Source of the DNA: Pyropia yezoensis
Lineage: Eukaryota > Rhodophyta > Bangiophyceae > Bangiales > Bangiaceae
Direction of reading: 5' to 3'
DNA length: 64,000 nt
NCBI GenBank assembly: GCA_009829735.1
Contig: CM020618.1
Location: 38,726,894-38,790,893 of the forward strand
Shown here: in pieces, positions 51,136-61,122 of the stretch
Layout: each line of letters opens with the position of its first letter
Numbering within the stretch: position 1 is the first letter of the stretch
The notes under the pieces: model-generated
What the model saw: only the letters and a program-made list of their open reading frames with translations
Databases searched by the model: none
What the model was told of the DNA's origin: nothing
Made by a program: the position numbers and the translations under genes

Positions 51136-53696
51136 ATGGGCGTGGTGTGCCGAGTCCCCTGCTGTGGGCGTCTGCTGAAGAATGTACTGGGCGAGCAACG
51201 TCACGTTTCCGCCATGCACAGCGGACCTAACGCCGTCCCACTGCCGCCATGCTTCAGTACCATCTGCATTGAGTCTGGGGACGAGGTCGACGAGGGTGGC
51301 AAGCCGGTGCCAGCGAGCAGCGCGAGTGGTGGTGTGTCAGGGGAGTGTGTTGGTGACGTGGTCGCGCTGGACTCGGAGGTATTCTTGGAGCTCGCACGAG
51401 CAGTTATGGCCCCGCTAGGTACCCCTCGTCGAGGCGGCGCTCGGCGGCGATCACCGTCTGGAAATGCTCAGCGGATGCGTCGAGGTGGTCGCGCACGCTG
51501 GCAAGGGGTGGGGAGGAGAGCTCCGCACAGTAACACTGAAGGTAGCTGCGTCGGGGATGATGAGGGTACAGGTACTATGGGTGCTGATGGGTCCTATGGG
51601 ACGGCTTGTGATGGTACTGAGCGAGATGACAGTACTGGGGAAGGAACAGCGCTCGGACAGCCTCCAGTTGGAGTCCTGGAACAAAATCGCGCCCTTTTTA
51701 AGGACGTTTTTGACATGTACGAGCGCTTTGGGGACGCCGCGCGTGCCAGTACGGCGTTTCCTGTCCGACCTGGTGGGGGGAAGGGCGCCGAAGGGAGCAC
51801 ACCGTGGACAAAGGACGGGCTGTGGCACGTCTTTGTGAACGCATGTACTGCGAGCAATGGATTTGGGCTGTTGCAGAAGGGGCTCAGGAAGCAGTACATG
51901 TACACCAAGAAAGTGGAGGAGGCAACCGGTGCCACTAAGCGGCCGTTCTCGGACACGTTTCGTACGGCCAACAGGTTTATTGCTGCGGTGAGGCGCTTCA
52001 AGCGCTCTCTTATTGCCCCCTTAGACTGGAAGAAGGTGATCATGACGATTGATGGTCACAAGTACAGTGTTTGCTTCCGAGATGCGTTGGCCGCTGCCCA
52101 AGAAGAGCTGCTGCGGGCTGATCCAGCTGACCTGTGCTGGGAGGCCCCAGAATCTGACACGGATGGGACGAATTGCAGCACGGCAGGGGCCACACCGTCC
52201 CTACTGCAAGGTACGTGGGATGGAGAGATGTACAAGGAGCAGAGGGCGCACGTTCTGGGGACCATGCGGGCAGGCACCTATGTCATGGGTCTACACATCT
52301 ACTCGGACGCTACACTGTTGTCAAGCAGTGGTGCTGTCTCGGCGTGCCCTCTGCGCATGCGCGTCGTTAACGTCAACAGGAAGGAGGAGAGCTGGATCAC
52401 CGTTGCGTACGCCCGCCAGGTTGAGGCCATGATCCTTGAGACGGGCACGGGGCAGCAGGTGCGGTCGGAGCTGCTGCAGCGCGCACTACACCTGACATTC
52501 CGAACTGCAATACAAGCTAGCCACAAAGGCGTTGACATGGACCTACCTGACGGCAGCAGCGTGCGAGTATCCCCTCGGGCTTTGCTGTATGTCTGTGACC
52601 AGCGAGGAGCGCGCCATCATGTGCCTGAAGGCGTCGGGCTGCTTGTACCCTTGTACACCTTGCAAAGTGTCACGGGAGGACTCACTGTTCGGGATATGGA
52701 GGAGACTGTGAGGGCTCAGCTGGAAAACGCCACCATGGGGACATTCTGGGGGTCTCGGGCGAGACGCGAAGAAGTAGAGAAGTCTCACAGTTTCAACAGT
52801 ACTGTACCAGCATTGGCGTCTTGGGCAGGCCTTGGGAATGGCCCTCGTATGCTATACCGTCTCCCAGGTTTTGACCGTTTACACGTACGTATTTTTTTCT
52901 CCTCGCGTTGTACTGTACCGCTTGCATCATGCACATGATCATCACGATGATCATGTGCATCTCCGCTCCATCTGTGTGGTCTGCTGTCTGTGAGCAAGAG
53001 TACTGGTGCCCGGTCTGGTGTGGTACTGACTGATGGTACGGAGGGAGTACTTAGACCACGTGTGGACTGGCTAGCTCCACATCCGATACTGCCCTTGCGC
53101 GGCTGATATCCATGCGACAGGTGCTGGACACGGGTGTGAATCGGAAGCTGGCAAACAGGGTGCCCGTGTATCTGCGAAGAGTGGCAGACGACGGTGGCAA
53201 TGTCCAGCTCGACACTGTCACCAATACTGAGCGGGCACTCAACATGCGCTTCAAGTGCGCATCCCGCCGCTTGCGCGTCCCGCATATATTCCCAGGGTAC
53301 TTCGTGCTGGAGAGTGTCAAGCAAGCCACGCTTTCTGGCAGTGAGCACCGCCGTGCCCTGCCTTTCCTGCCGTTTGCAGTGGCGGGTGTCGTGGGACCAG
53401 CAGGCCCCAGCACCGAGCATCGCGGTGTACTAGAATGCGTTTGTGAGTTGGTCGCTCTGACCAACGCACTATTCTCTGCACATTGCCGCGATGGTCCGGG
53501 CCTCACCCTCAGCGAGGCTGTTGTACTGGCGGGGAAGGCCCACGCCTGGGTAGTAGACCACTTCCAGCCTCTTCTTGGCCCTTGCCAGACCACCAAGCTG
53601 CATCGCCTTTCAGCGCACCTACTGAACGAGTTCCGCCTTTGGGGGAATGTCTTCGACGGCAACAGTGCATACAATGAGAGCCTGCATAAGGCTGTG
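51136..53696 (+). pseudogene. CACTA/Plavaka-like DDE transposase, 3' end cut off by element 2
   Basis: Exons 51136-52884 and 53121-53696 join in phase 0 (donor GTACGT, acceptor GACAG), 775 aa remaining. The N-terminus has a C2H2-like finger (VCRVPCCGRLL...HVSAMH). Near residue 390 is HIYSDATLLSSSGAVSACPL, resembling the first-Asp block of the Plavaka/CACTA group (D-x-x-x-L-S-S-x-G). The splice creates FDRLH-VLDTGV, resembling the D-x-L-H-x-x-D-x-G-V block. Near the end, TTKLHRLSAHLLNEFRLWG and YNESLHKAV match the K-H-x-L...G...E-x-x-N block with the third acidic residue. The LTR starts directly after this. The assignment is by motif pattern and not certain at family level. Confidence 0.65.
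52929..52960. other. Perfect 15-bp palindrome with 2-nt spacer in transposase intron
   Basis: ATGCACATGATCATC, spacer AC, GATGATCATGTGCAT. It lies inside the 236-bp intron and would form a strong hairpin in the pre-mRNA or a dyad binding site in DNA. Confidence 0.9.
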
Positions 53697-54059
53697 TGTA
53701 GCAATATGGTTGTCCGTATTGTGACCCTAATATTAGGGGGGCTACTTCTAATCCTTAACTTCCAATTTGAGAGTCCGAGCTGGTCACGGTATCTATAAGT
53801 TACGTATGACCAGAGGGACTTGCATCTTGGGGTGGAGGGTAGTTAGTAGTGTCTCCGAGGGTTTATAACGAGGGGGCCGGTGGCGAATCCACCGCCGGCC
53901 AAGGTAGAACAACAAACCCCTCCCATTTGGGCTCCCATCTTGGTCCCGTGGCTTGCGCTCCAAGGACAGCAACCTTGGCCTCCCGGTGACGTTGGTGCCG
54001 ATCCCCCTTGGTGAGTGTTCCCTGAGAGTGGACGTGCGACGGATTCCTATTGTGCTACA
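53697..54059 (+). repeat. 5' LTR of element 2
   Basis: 363 bp bounded by TGTAGCA...TGCTACA inverted ends and followed one base later by the PBS. A GC-rich stem (ggccgg...ccggcc, 53876-53901) lies inside. The partner LTR is missing, so the left end rests on the terminal inverted repeat and the transposase break point. Confidence 0.8.
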
Positions 54060-54060
54060 T

Positions 54061-54079
54061 TGGTGGAGCAGCAGGGGAC
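54061..54079 (+). other. Primer-binding site of element 2
   Basis: TGGTGGAGCAGCAGGGGAC, identical to element 1, one base past the LTR. Confidence 0.85.
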
Positions 54080-54283
54080 GGGTTTCCGTCACCCTTGTGG
54101 TGACGCCGTCTTCGGCCCTGGCACACGGATAGGGATCTGGTCCTTTTCTTGTACTCGTGGTGTTGCGACCTGATCGATTGTGTTGAGTTTTTACCTTTGA
54201 CTGTGATCTACTGTACTCTCCCCAATCTACCCCCTCGCTCTCTTGTTCGTGGTGATTGATACGTCGGTTGACTGATTGTGACC

Positions 54284-56467
54284 ATGTCTACCCAAGAGAC
54301 GGGGAACGTTCAAGATGACGGATCGGCGTCGACGCCGACCCCGGAGGTGACTACGGGAACCGGGATCGGGAACCCGATCGATAACATTGAGACGCCAATG
54401 CTTTCCGGTGCCGGATCGACGTTTGGCACGGCTCGGACGGCAGGAGGCGGGGGCCCGCCTCAACTGTCGTCGACCGACCTCACTCCGCCGCCTCCTTCAC
54501 CAGGGGATTCCCTGATGGCATCATTGGCCCGCATCGAGGCCCGGTTTTCCGGGCTCGACGCCCGTCAAGATCGGACGGAGGACGCAATGGCAGTGTTGAT
54601 GTCAACACGGCACACGACGGGACCCCGTCGTGTTCCTCCCACACCGGTACGGTTCGAACCGGCCGGACTACTTTCGGAGTCCACCAGGGTCAACCCCGGT
54701 GTTGCTACTCCTGGACAACCCCCGGACACAATGGGGTATGGGTCCGACTCGTCGGCAGAGTTGGAACGGAGTCACACGGAGCGATACGCTCGGAGCACCC
54801 GAAGCGGACTCCGCGGACACGACCCGGCGGATACGTACGCCGGGGGAGAGTCGGTTATTGGAGGAGGGGGTACCCTCTCGCAGTACCCCCACGACGAAGG
54901 AGGCCCGGCAACTCGGGTTCCCGAGGTGCCGACGCCTGAAGTACCATCTTCAGTGGTGGAAGCTATGACCGCGCAGGTAACTGCGAGCCTACTGAAGCGG
55001 ATGGAGTCCGATGAGTTCGCTCATCAACTGGCTAAGCGACTGGATATCCAGGACGCTGACACGGAGATCGTCAACGAGGTCTTCCGGTCGGTTCTTACTC
55101 CGGAACGTTATCGTTTGGAGGACCGCTCTACCACCGTATCGGAATCGATGCGTAATACGTCGCATCGGGCGATCCGCTCTATGCAGACCCTTATGAAGGG
55201 AGTCCCTATGTTCGGGGGGCCGAACGGACGCCCGTTGGCAGTCATCGGCTTCTTGACCAGCTTCAAGGCAGCCGCAGACAAGGCGCTCGTTAACGAGGGG
55301 CTGGCCCTGGAGATCCTCCCGTTCTTTGTTGATGAACGGGTGCGAGGCATTCTTCGCCAGGCATCCCCGATGCCGGGAATGAGGGTCGCGGCCACCCCCA
55401 TGGATTACCGTGGGATATTGAAGGAGCTGCTGAGCAGCTACCTCAGTGAGGACAAGTGCGAGGACCACTATCGGGCCCTTCGCACTGCCACCGCCCAGTC
55501 CTGGGAGGATGAGGAGATGTTTGGACGCCGGATCCAAGAGCTCGACTACGAGCTGGGGAAGCTCCTCGGAGAAGGGGAGCTACGGGCCATCCTGTTCGCA
55601 GGAGTACCCAACTACGTGCGGATATCCGCACGGGGCGCCAACACGGCACGGACGAACTTCAGTCGACTGATGCATATGTGCAAGTCCCTAGGGGACGCCT
55701 ACCGGGTTCTACACCCGGAGTGTGCCTTGGCCCCGAAGCCCAAGGGTGAGGGAGGCAAGCCCAGTCTTACCCCGGTACCGAGGCAAGAGAAGGTGGAACG
55801 TAAGGCCGCACCAGTACTGGTGGCGACCGAACATACCCCTATTGGTGAGGATGACCCTCTAGTCGACCAACAGGGCCACCTGTTGCTACCGGCGACGCCG
55901 GTGATTGATGAACATGGTACGGTAGCGTACATCGCCCCGGCTGGAACCCAGTTCCAGGTCAACGAAGGAACGGGACGGCGCGTCCCGTATGTGCGGACTA
56001 CGGGGTACTCCCCGGTGACGGGTAACCCTCACCAACCCTTGCCAACATGGGCGGTGCACACGGAGGCACCCCCGCAGATTGCGGGCCGACCCAACCGGTT
56101 GGGGGAGTCCATGTTCCGGTTGACCCAAGGACCCAAGGCCTACCAGGGAGCAGGCACTCGGGCGCCCGAGGGAGGCAACCGTAGCTACGGGGCTACCCCG
56201 ATGCGGCCTCAAGGGGGGACCGGCACGTCCGGATGTATGTTGTGTGGGGATCCCCAGCACTGGGTGTCTTCCTGCCCACTCATTCCCGAGGAGTCTCGGC
56301 GGGCAGCGGCGCAACGCAAGGCATCCACCGGGGGGTATCCCCCCCGAGCTCCCGGACCCGCACCGGGTAGGCAGCCAGCTCCAGGTGGAGTACTGGCCGT
56401 CGAGGGGGCACCTCCTCAGCCGGATGTCCCGGCGGACAGCACCCTACCAAGGGCGGGAAACGAGTAA
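54284..56467 (+). CDS. gag: Element 2 gag polyprotein
   Basis: 727 aa from MSTQETGNV (ACCATGT). The N-terminal third is Ser/Thr/Pro-rich. The capsid-like region spans about residues 220-480 (GRPLAVIGFLTSFKAAADKA, RALRTATAQSWEDEEMFGRR). One CCHC knuckle, CMLCGDPQHWVSSC, is near residue 650. The C-terminus ends AGNE followed by TAA. Pol starts 8 nt later in another frame, so the stop-start arrangement parallels element 1. A 32-nt piece of this gene reappears after the second gap. Confidence 0.94.
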   Translation: MSTQETGNVQDDGSASTPTPEVTTGTGIGNPIDNIETPMLSGAGSTFGTARTAGGGGPPQLSSTDLTPPPPSPGDSLMASLARIEARFSGLDARQDRTEDAMAVLMSTRHTTGPRRVPPTPVRFEPAGLLSESTRVNPGVATPGQPPDTMGYGSDSSAELERSHTERYARSTRSGLRGHDPADTYAGGESVIGGGGTLSQYPHDEGGPATRVPEVPTPEVPSSVVEAMTAQVTASLLKRMESDEFAHQLAKRLDIQDADTEIVNEVFRSVLTPERYRLEDRSTTVSESMRNTSHRAIRSMQTLMKGVPMFGGPNGRPLAVIGFLTSFKAAADKALVNEGLALEILPFFVDERVRGILRQASPMPGMRVAATPMDYRGILKELLSSYLSEDKCEDHYRALRTATAQSWEDEEMFGRRIQELDYELGKLLGEGELRAILFAGVPNYVRISARGANTARTNFSRLMHMCKSLGDAYRVLHPECALAPKPKGEGGKPSLTPVPRQEKVERKAAPVLVATEHTPIGEDDPLVDQQGHLLLPATPVIDEHGTVAYIAPAGTQFQVNEGTGRRVPYVRTTGYSPVTGNPHQPLPTWAVHTEAPPQIAGRPNRLGESMFRLTQGPKAYQGAGTRAPEGGNRSYGATPMRPQGGTGTSGCMLCGDPQHWVSSCPLIPEESRRAAAQRKASTGGYPPRAPGPAPGRQPAPGGVLAVEGAPPQPDVPADSTLPRAGNE

Positions 56468-56475
56468 GAGGAAGG

Positions 56476-59400
56476 ATGACCGGGGGGCGCTGGGGTCACC
56501 CAAGCAAGCCACCCCGGAGTACCGCGGGGAAAGCCCCACGGAGAGCGCGGTTGAGCCGACGCCGCATCAACCCCCGGGTACACCTTCCGGCCCCGACGAC
56601 ACGGCGTCAGGGGATTGATGACCAACCTCCAAGGTTGGGAGGAGAGGACGGGAAGCCCCGTCACGTTGAACCAGACAAGGGCCCTGTTCAGGATGCCCGA
56701 GTTACACCGGATATCGGTGTAGGACATGTGTTGTTTACCTTGGAGAACTTCAAGGTATCAGCCACCCTGGGGGTTGACCCCCAGTCGACACGATCGTACT
56801 ACCCTGTACTGGACACAGGGGCTGGACCCAACCTTATCCGGAAGGATACCCTCCCGGACAAGTGGCTTCCACGAGTCAGAGTGACTCGGGGACCCACCAT
56901 CAAGGACGCGAATGGTCGACTCATTCGTACGACCGCAGCGATGTCGCTGCAGGTTACCATCGGGGATCTCACCACGGAAGTTGACTTCCTGGTATGTGAA
57001 ACGCTATCGGTGCCCTGCATACTGGGGTGCACCTTCATCAACGTTCACGTTGATGCAATCCGGCCAGGCCGGAGGACCGTCGAGCTTCAAGAAGCCGACG
57101 GGACGAAGCGAGGACACACGGCTATCGTCAGGGACCTGACGCTACAAGGAAGCCACGTTAACGTGGCTGAGGTGTACGCAAGCGTCGAGCCGAAGACACT
57201 TCGGTTGGCCAAGCGGACTCGCTTTGAGCCATTGTCAGAGACAGTCCTCCCGGTTAACTGCGACCTCGCAGGCATCTGCAGAGTCCAGTCCAACCTACGG
57301 ACGTACAAGCGCCATGGGTTGACCATGGCCAACGGTCTCATAGACCTCCCAGCAGAAGGGTCGTCCCTCCTAGTGATGGCGAACTACCGTCGTAAGGCAG
57401 TCACCCTCCCGAAGGGAACTATCCTCGGGATTGCCGAACTCTACGAAGGAGATATCCTTACCCCTGATAAGGAAGGTCAAGTGGAACCACTTGAAGTACT
57501 GGCGGTCGCCGAGACCACCGAGCGACAGCAAACCGATGACGGGAAGCCTAACCCATCGGCGGCTCCGGCGGACCTGCCGCCAAAGGACCAAGAGGCCTTG
57601 AAGGCACTGGCCGAGGCTGACCTCGACCACCTTCCCCCTTCGGTAGCCGAAGGGGTACGACGGATGCTAAGAAAGCATGACGTTATGTGGACAGGCGGGG
57701 CCTTGGGGACCATTGGGGCAACCCAACATCGTATAGACCTGGTACCAGGCGCACGACCCGCCCGCTCACAACCGCACCGAGCGGGACCTATGCAACGAGA
57801 GATCGTTGATGGAGAAGTGAAGAGGATGAGTGAAGCTAAGGTGATCCGACCTTCGATGTCGGAATGGGGTGCCCCAGTCGTTATTGTGCCGAAGAAGGAT
57901 CAAACCCCTCGGTTTTGCATCGATTATCGACGCCTCAACTTGGTTACCAAGAAGGACTCATACCCTTTACCAAGGATGGATGAATGCATCGACTCCCTGG
58001 GGGAGGCTACGGTGTTTACCACCATCGACTGCAATGCCGGATACTGGCAGATCCCGGTGGCGGACGAGGATATCCCCAAGACGGCATTCGTCTGTCACAG
58101 TGGAGTGTACGAGTTCCTAAGGATGCCCTTCGGATTGTCCAACGCCCCCGCTACATTCCAGCGGGCTATCGACATCATACTGTCTGGGGTGAAGTGGCGT
58201 AACTGCCTAGTGTACCTCGATGACGTCATCGTCTTCTCGCGTAACATGGATGACCATGTACAACATGTTGACGAGGTACTCACCCTCTTGAGGAACGCCG
58301 GGGTAACCCTGCGTCTGAAGAAGTGCGCCTTCTTCCAACAGACGGTCGAATATCTGGGCCACCAGATAACCCCTGGTAAACTAGGGGTACTCGAAGCCAA
58401 TACCCGGGCACTCCGGGATGCCCGGTTCCCTAACACCCAGACGCAGCTCAAGAGCTTCCTGGGAATGTGCAATGTATACCGACGGTTCGTCAAGGACTTC
58501 GCTCGGATAGCTAAACCGTTAACGGTTCTTACGAGCAGTACCTTACCCAAGGTACTCCAACCCCCTTCGCCTAGCGAAGAGGAGGCATTCGAGTCGCTGA
58601 AGCGAGCCCTACTAGCCCCACCCGTCCTTGCGTTACCGCATAGACGGGGTACCTTCGTCATCGATGTCGATGCATGTGATACACAAGTGGGATGCACCCT
58701 GTTACAGGGAGAGACGTTGATCGGCACCGATAACGTTATCCCGGACCTACGTCCGGTAGGGTACTTCAGCCGGACACTCAACCCGGCTGAGCGGAACTAT
58801 AGTGCCACCGAGCGTGAATGCCTCGGAGTTATATGGGCAGTGCAACTGCTCCGTCCATACCTGGAGGGCTCCAGGTTCATCGTGAGGTCCGACCACGAAC
58901 CCCTACGATGGCTCCTCAACCTTGGTGACAAGGATTCCGATAGCCATGGGAGGCTAGCCCGATGGAGGCTGAAGATGGCCGAGCACGACTACCGCACGGT
59001 GTATAAGGCTGGGTCAACCCACCACCTCGGAGACGCGTTGTCTCGACTCGACACCCCGAGCGGGGATACCCGCCCGGTGGACGAGGACATCCCGGTAGTA
59101 CCGGTGTGCATGGTGGGTAATGCTACCCAGGGTATGGTTGACCATACCATGGCACACCTTGCGTGCCCATTGACCCTCGCGGACTTCCGCGAGGCACAGG
59201 CCAACGACGATGACTGTAGACGTCATCGTGCTAACCTCCTGGCCGGTACGGCCGGCATCTTCTCCGAGAACGAAGACGGACTCATATACCGGCGGGCACC
59301 CGCCGATGGACGACATCAAGTCGTGGTTCCCGTGTCCTTACGGCAAGCCGTCATGGAACGAGAACATGAGAACCCTACAGCCGGACACCCGGGGGGTTCA

Positions 59401-60642
59401 CGTATGTTCGCAGCAATGCGAAGGTTCTTCTACTGGCCAGCAATGGCCGTCGACGTGGTCGACCACGTAAGGGGATGCCACCCCTGTGCACGTAACCGCA
59501 TGAGTCTACATAGGCAGGCGTCTGCCATGAAGCTATTCTCACCTGATGGGCCCAACGAGCAAGTCGCTATCGACATACTCGGGCCACTTCCGATAACGGA
59601 AGAAGGGAACAGGTACATCCTGGTCATGTCTGACCGCTTCACTAAGCTGTCAAGAGCGGCAGCCATCCCGAATGATACGGCATACACGATCATGAACGCA
59701 GTGGTTGACCACTGGATCAGTGCATACGGAGTCATGAAGCAACTCCTCTCCGATAACGGAGCAAACCTTACGTCGGCATTCTGCACGAAGGTCCTGGGCA
59801 TGTTCGGTATCGAACCACGTCGGGCATCCGACTACCACCCGCAGTCCAACGGGCAGGTGGAGCGGTTCAACCGCACCATCGTAAAGATGCTACAGTGCTA
59901 CGTGGCCGAGCACACGAACACTTGGGACAGGCTTCTGTCCGTAATCACCCTGACATACAATGCCAGGCCACATCGGAGCACAAACATTGCTCCGCTGGAG
60001 TGGGTCATGCCACTAGGCGTCGGTAACCTGACGCTGCCACCCGGCAGGTGCACTCGGTATGATACACCGAAGGGCCGACCCGCCGAGCGCATCCACCTAG
60101 CTTGGTTGGCCAAGCTATCGTGGATGATTCCTAAGCTCAAGGGTGCCCTTGACAGAACACAACTTCGGTATAAGAAGAACTTCGACGCCCGACTACGGGT
60201 GCGCAACGCAACCCTGGTAACAGGTGACTGGGTCTATATCAGACACCAGAAGTTCCGAGGGAACAAGCTTATGCAACCGGTCAAGGGACCGTACCAGATC
60301 CTCCACAGAGATAACCACTCTGTTATCTTACACTCCGATACGGAGATTCAACGCATCAGCATGAATGACGTCACACCTGCTCCGATGCCGGAACAGCCTC
60401 AGCCGGTACCGGCTGGGTTGCTACATGAAGCTCTTACAACCCACCGGTCAGATGACCCGGTGGGACCGGATGGGATTCCATACCAAGTAGAGAGCGTGGT
60501 CGGACACACCGACCCGGACCTACCAGGACCCTGGTACGTCAAGGTTATGTGGGTCGGATACGACTCACCCACCTGGGAACAGGCGGCAAATATACCCCGC
60601 CAACTACTCATGCCTTACATGAGGCGACGACGCCTACTGTAA
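56476..60642 (+). CDS. pol: Element 2 pol polyprotein (protease, RT, RNase H, integrase, chromodomain)
   Basis: 1388 aa, uninterrupted. Protease LDTGAGPNLIRKD (about residue 113). RT with FCIDYRRLN (480), NAPATFQRAIDIIL and YLDD (579). RNase H from DVDACD (730). Integrase HHCC (about 960-1005; HENPTAGHPGG...CHPCARNR) and catalytic residues in IDILGPL (1033), SDNGAN (1093) and VERFN (1128). The chromodomain near 1335-1378 is complete (YQVESVVGHTD, VKVMWVGYDSPTWEQ). It starts with its own ATG 8 nt after the gag stop. All visible motifs suggest an active-type enzyme. The chromodomain would steer integration toward modified chromatin. Confidence 0.96.
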   Translation: MTGGRWGHPSKPPRSTAGKAPRRARLSRRRINPRVHLPAPTTRRQGIDDQPPRLGGEDGKPRHVEPDKGPVQDARVTPDIGVGHVLFTLENFKVSATLGVDPQSTRSYYPVLDTGAGPNLIRKDTLPDKWLPRVRVTRGPTIKDANGRLIRTTAAMSLQVTIGDLTTEVDFLVCETLSVPCILGCTFINVHVDAIRPGRRTVELQEADGTKRGHTAIVRDLTLQGSHVNVAEVYASVEPKTLRLAKRTRFEPLSETVLPVNCDLAGICRVQSNLRTYKRHGLTMANGLIDLPAEGSSLLVMANYRRKAVTLPKGTILGIAELYEGDILTPDKEGQVEPLEVLAVAETTERQQTDDGKPNPSAAPADLPPKDQEALKALAEADLDHLPPSVAEGVRRMLRKHDVMWTGGALGTIGATQHRIDLVPGARPARSQPHRAGPMQREIVDGEVKRMSEAKVIRPSMSEWGAPVVIVPKKDQTPRFCIDYRRLNLVTKKDSYPLPRMDECIDSLGEATVFTTIDCNAGYWQIPVADEDIPKTAFVCHSGVYEFLRMPFGLSNAPATFQRAIDIILSGVKWRNCLVYLDDVIVFSRNMDDHVQHVDEVLTLLRNAGVTLRLKKCAFFQQTVEYLGHQITPGKLGVLEANTRALRDARFPNTQTQLKSFLGMCNVYRRFVKDFARIAKPLTVLTSSTLPKVLQPPSPSEEEAFESLKRALLAPPVLALPHRRGTFVIDVDACDTQVGCTLLQGETLIGTDNVIPDLRPVGYFSRTLNPAERNYSATERECLGVIWAVQLLRPYLEGSRFIVRSDHEPLRWLLNLGDKDSDSHGRLARWRLKMAEHDYRTVYKAGSTHHLGDALSRLDTPSGDTRPVDEDIPVVPVCMVGNATQGMVDHTMAHLACPLTLADFREAQANDDDCRRHRANLLAGTAGIFSENEDGLIYRRAPADGRHQVVVPVSLRQAVMEREHENPTAGHPGGSRMFAAMRRFFYWPAMAVDVVDHVRGCHPCARNRMSLHRQASAMKLFSPDGPNEQVAIDILGPLPITEEGNRYILVMSDRFTKLSRAAAIPNDTAYTIMNAVVDHWISAYGVMKQLLSDNGANLTSAFCTKVLGMFGIEPRRASDYHPQSNGQVERFNRTIVKMLQCYVAEHTNTWDRLLSVITLTYNARPHRSTNIAPLEWVMPLGVGNLTLPPGRCTRYDTPKGRPAERIHLAWLAKLSWMIPKLKGALDRTQLRYKKNFDARLRVRNATLVTGDWVYIRHQKFRGNKLMQPVKGPYQILHRDNHSVILHSDTEIQRISMNDVTPAPMPEQPQPVPAGLLHEALTTHRSDDPVGPDGIPYQVESVVGHTDPDLPGPWYVKVMWVGYDSPTWEQAANIPRQLLMPYMRRRRLL

Positions 60643-60721
60643 CAACCCAACCGACACCGACTTCGGCTGTTGGGGGGTGAGGCTTATACCTACTAAGTAG
60701 GGTGTGACATGGTTAAAGCAG

Positions 60722-60809
60722 ACTTAGGTTTCTAAGTCAAATCAGACTTAGGTTTCTAAGTCGAACCAAGCTTAGGTAACTAAGTAGAGCTAAGCTTAGG
60801 TAACTAAGT
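60722..60809. repeat. 24-bp tandem array of four hairpins
   Basis: Four units at 24-bp spacing: ACTTAG-GTTT-CTAAGT (60722 and 60746), then GCTTAG-GTAA-CTAAGT (60770 and 60794). Each unit is a 5-6-bp stem with a 4-nt loop. It lies between the convergent pol and antisense ORF. The loop changes GTTT to GTAA between the two pairs. Confidence 0.9.
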
Positions 60810-61122
60810 AAAAACCTGAACCTTAATAAGGTAACTTAAAGGTAAAGGCTAACTCCGATAATATCGAAGTAACTAGGAGGCTTACACGGGAGGATGACCT
60901 CCCAAAGCCAAGACACAAAGTGAGGGAGGATAACCTCCCCAAGCATGAACCAACCGGAAGAAGTTGGACGGGAGGCAAGGCACCACTGAGCCAGAAGGGG
61001 TACTCCCCAGGGCAGCAAACAGAGGCAAGCAATGCCCCCAGCGGGGGATGAGTTTATACTCACTACTACCCGGCTACCATAAGGGTTGCCGGGGCCCTCT
61101 CCCGCACAAACAATAGCACTCC

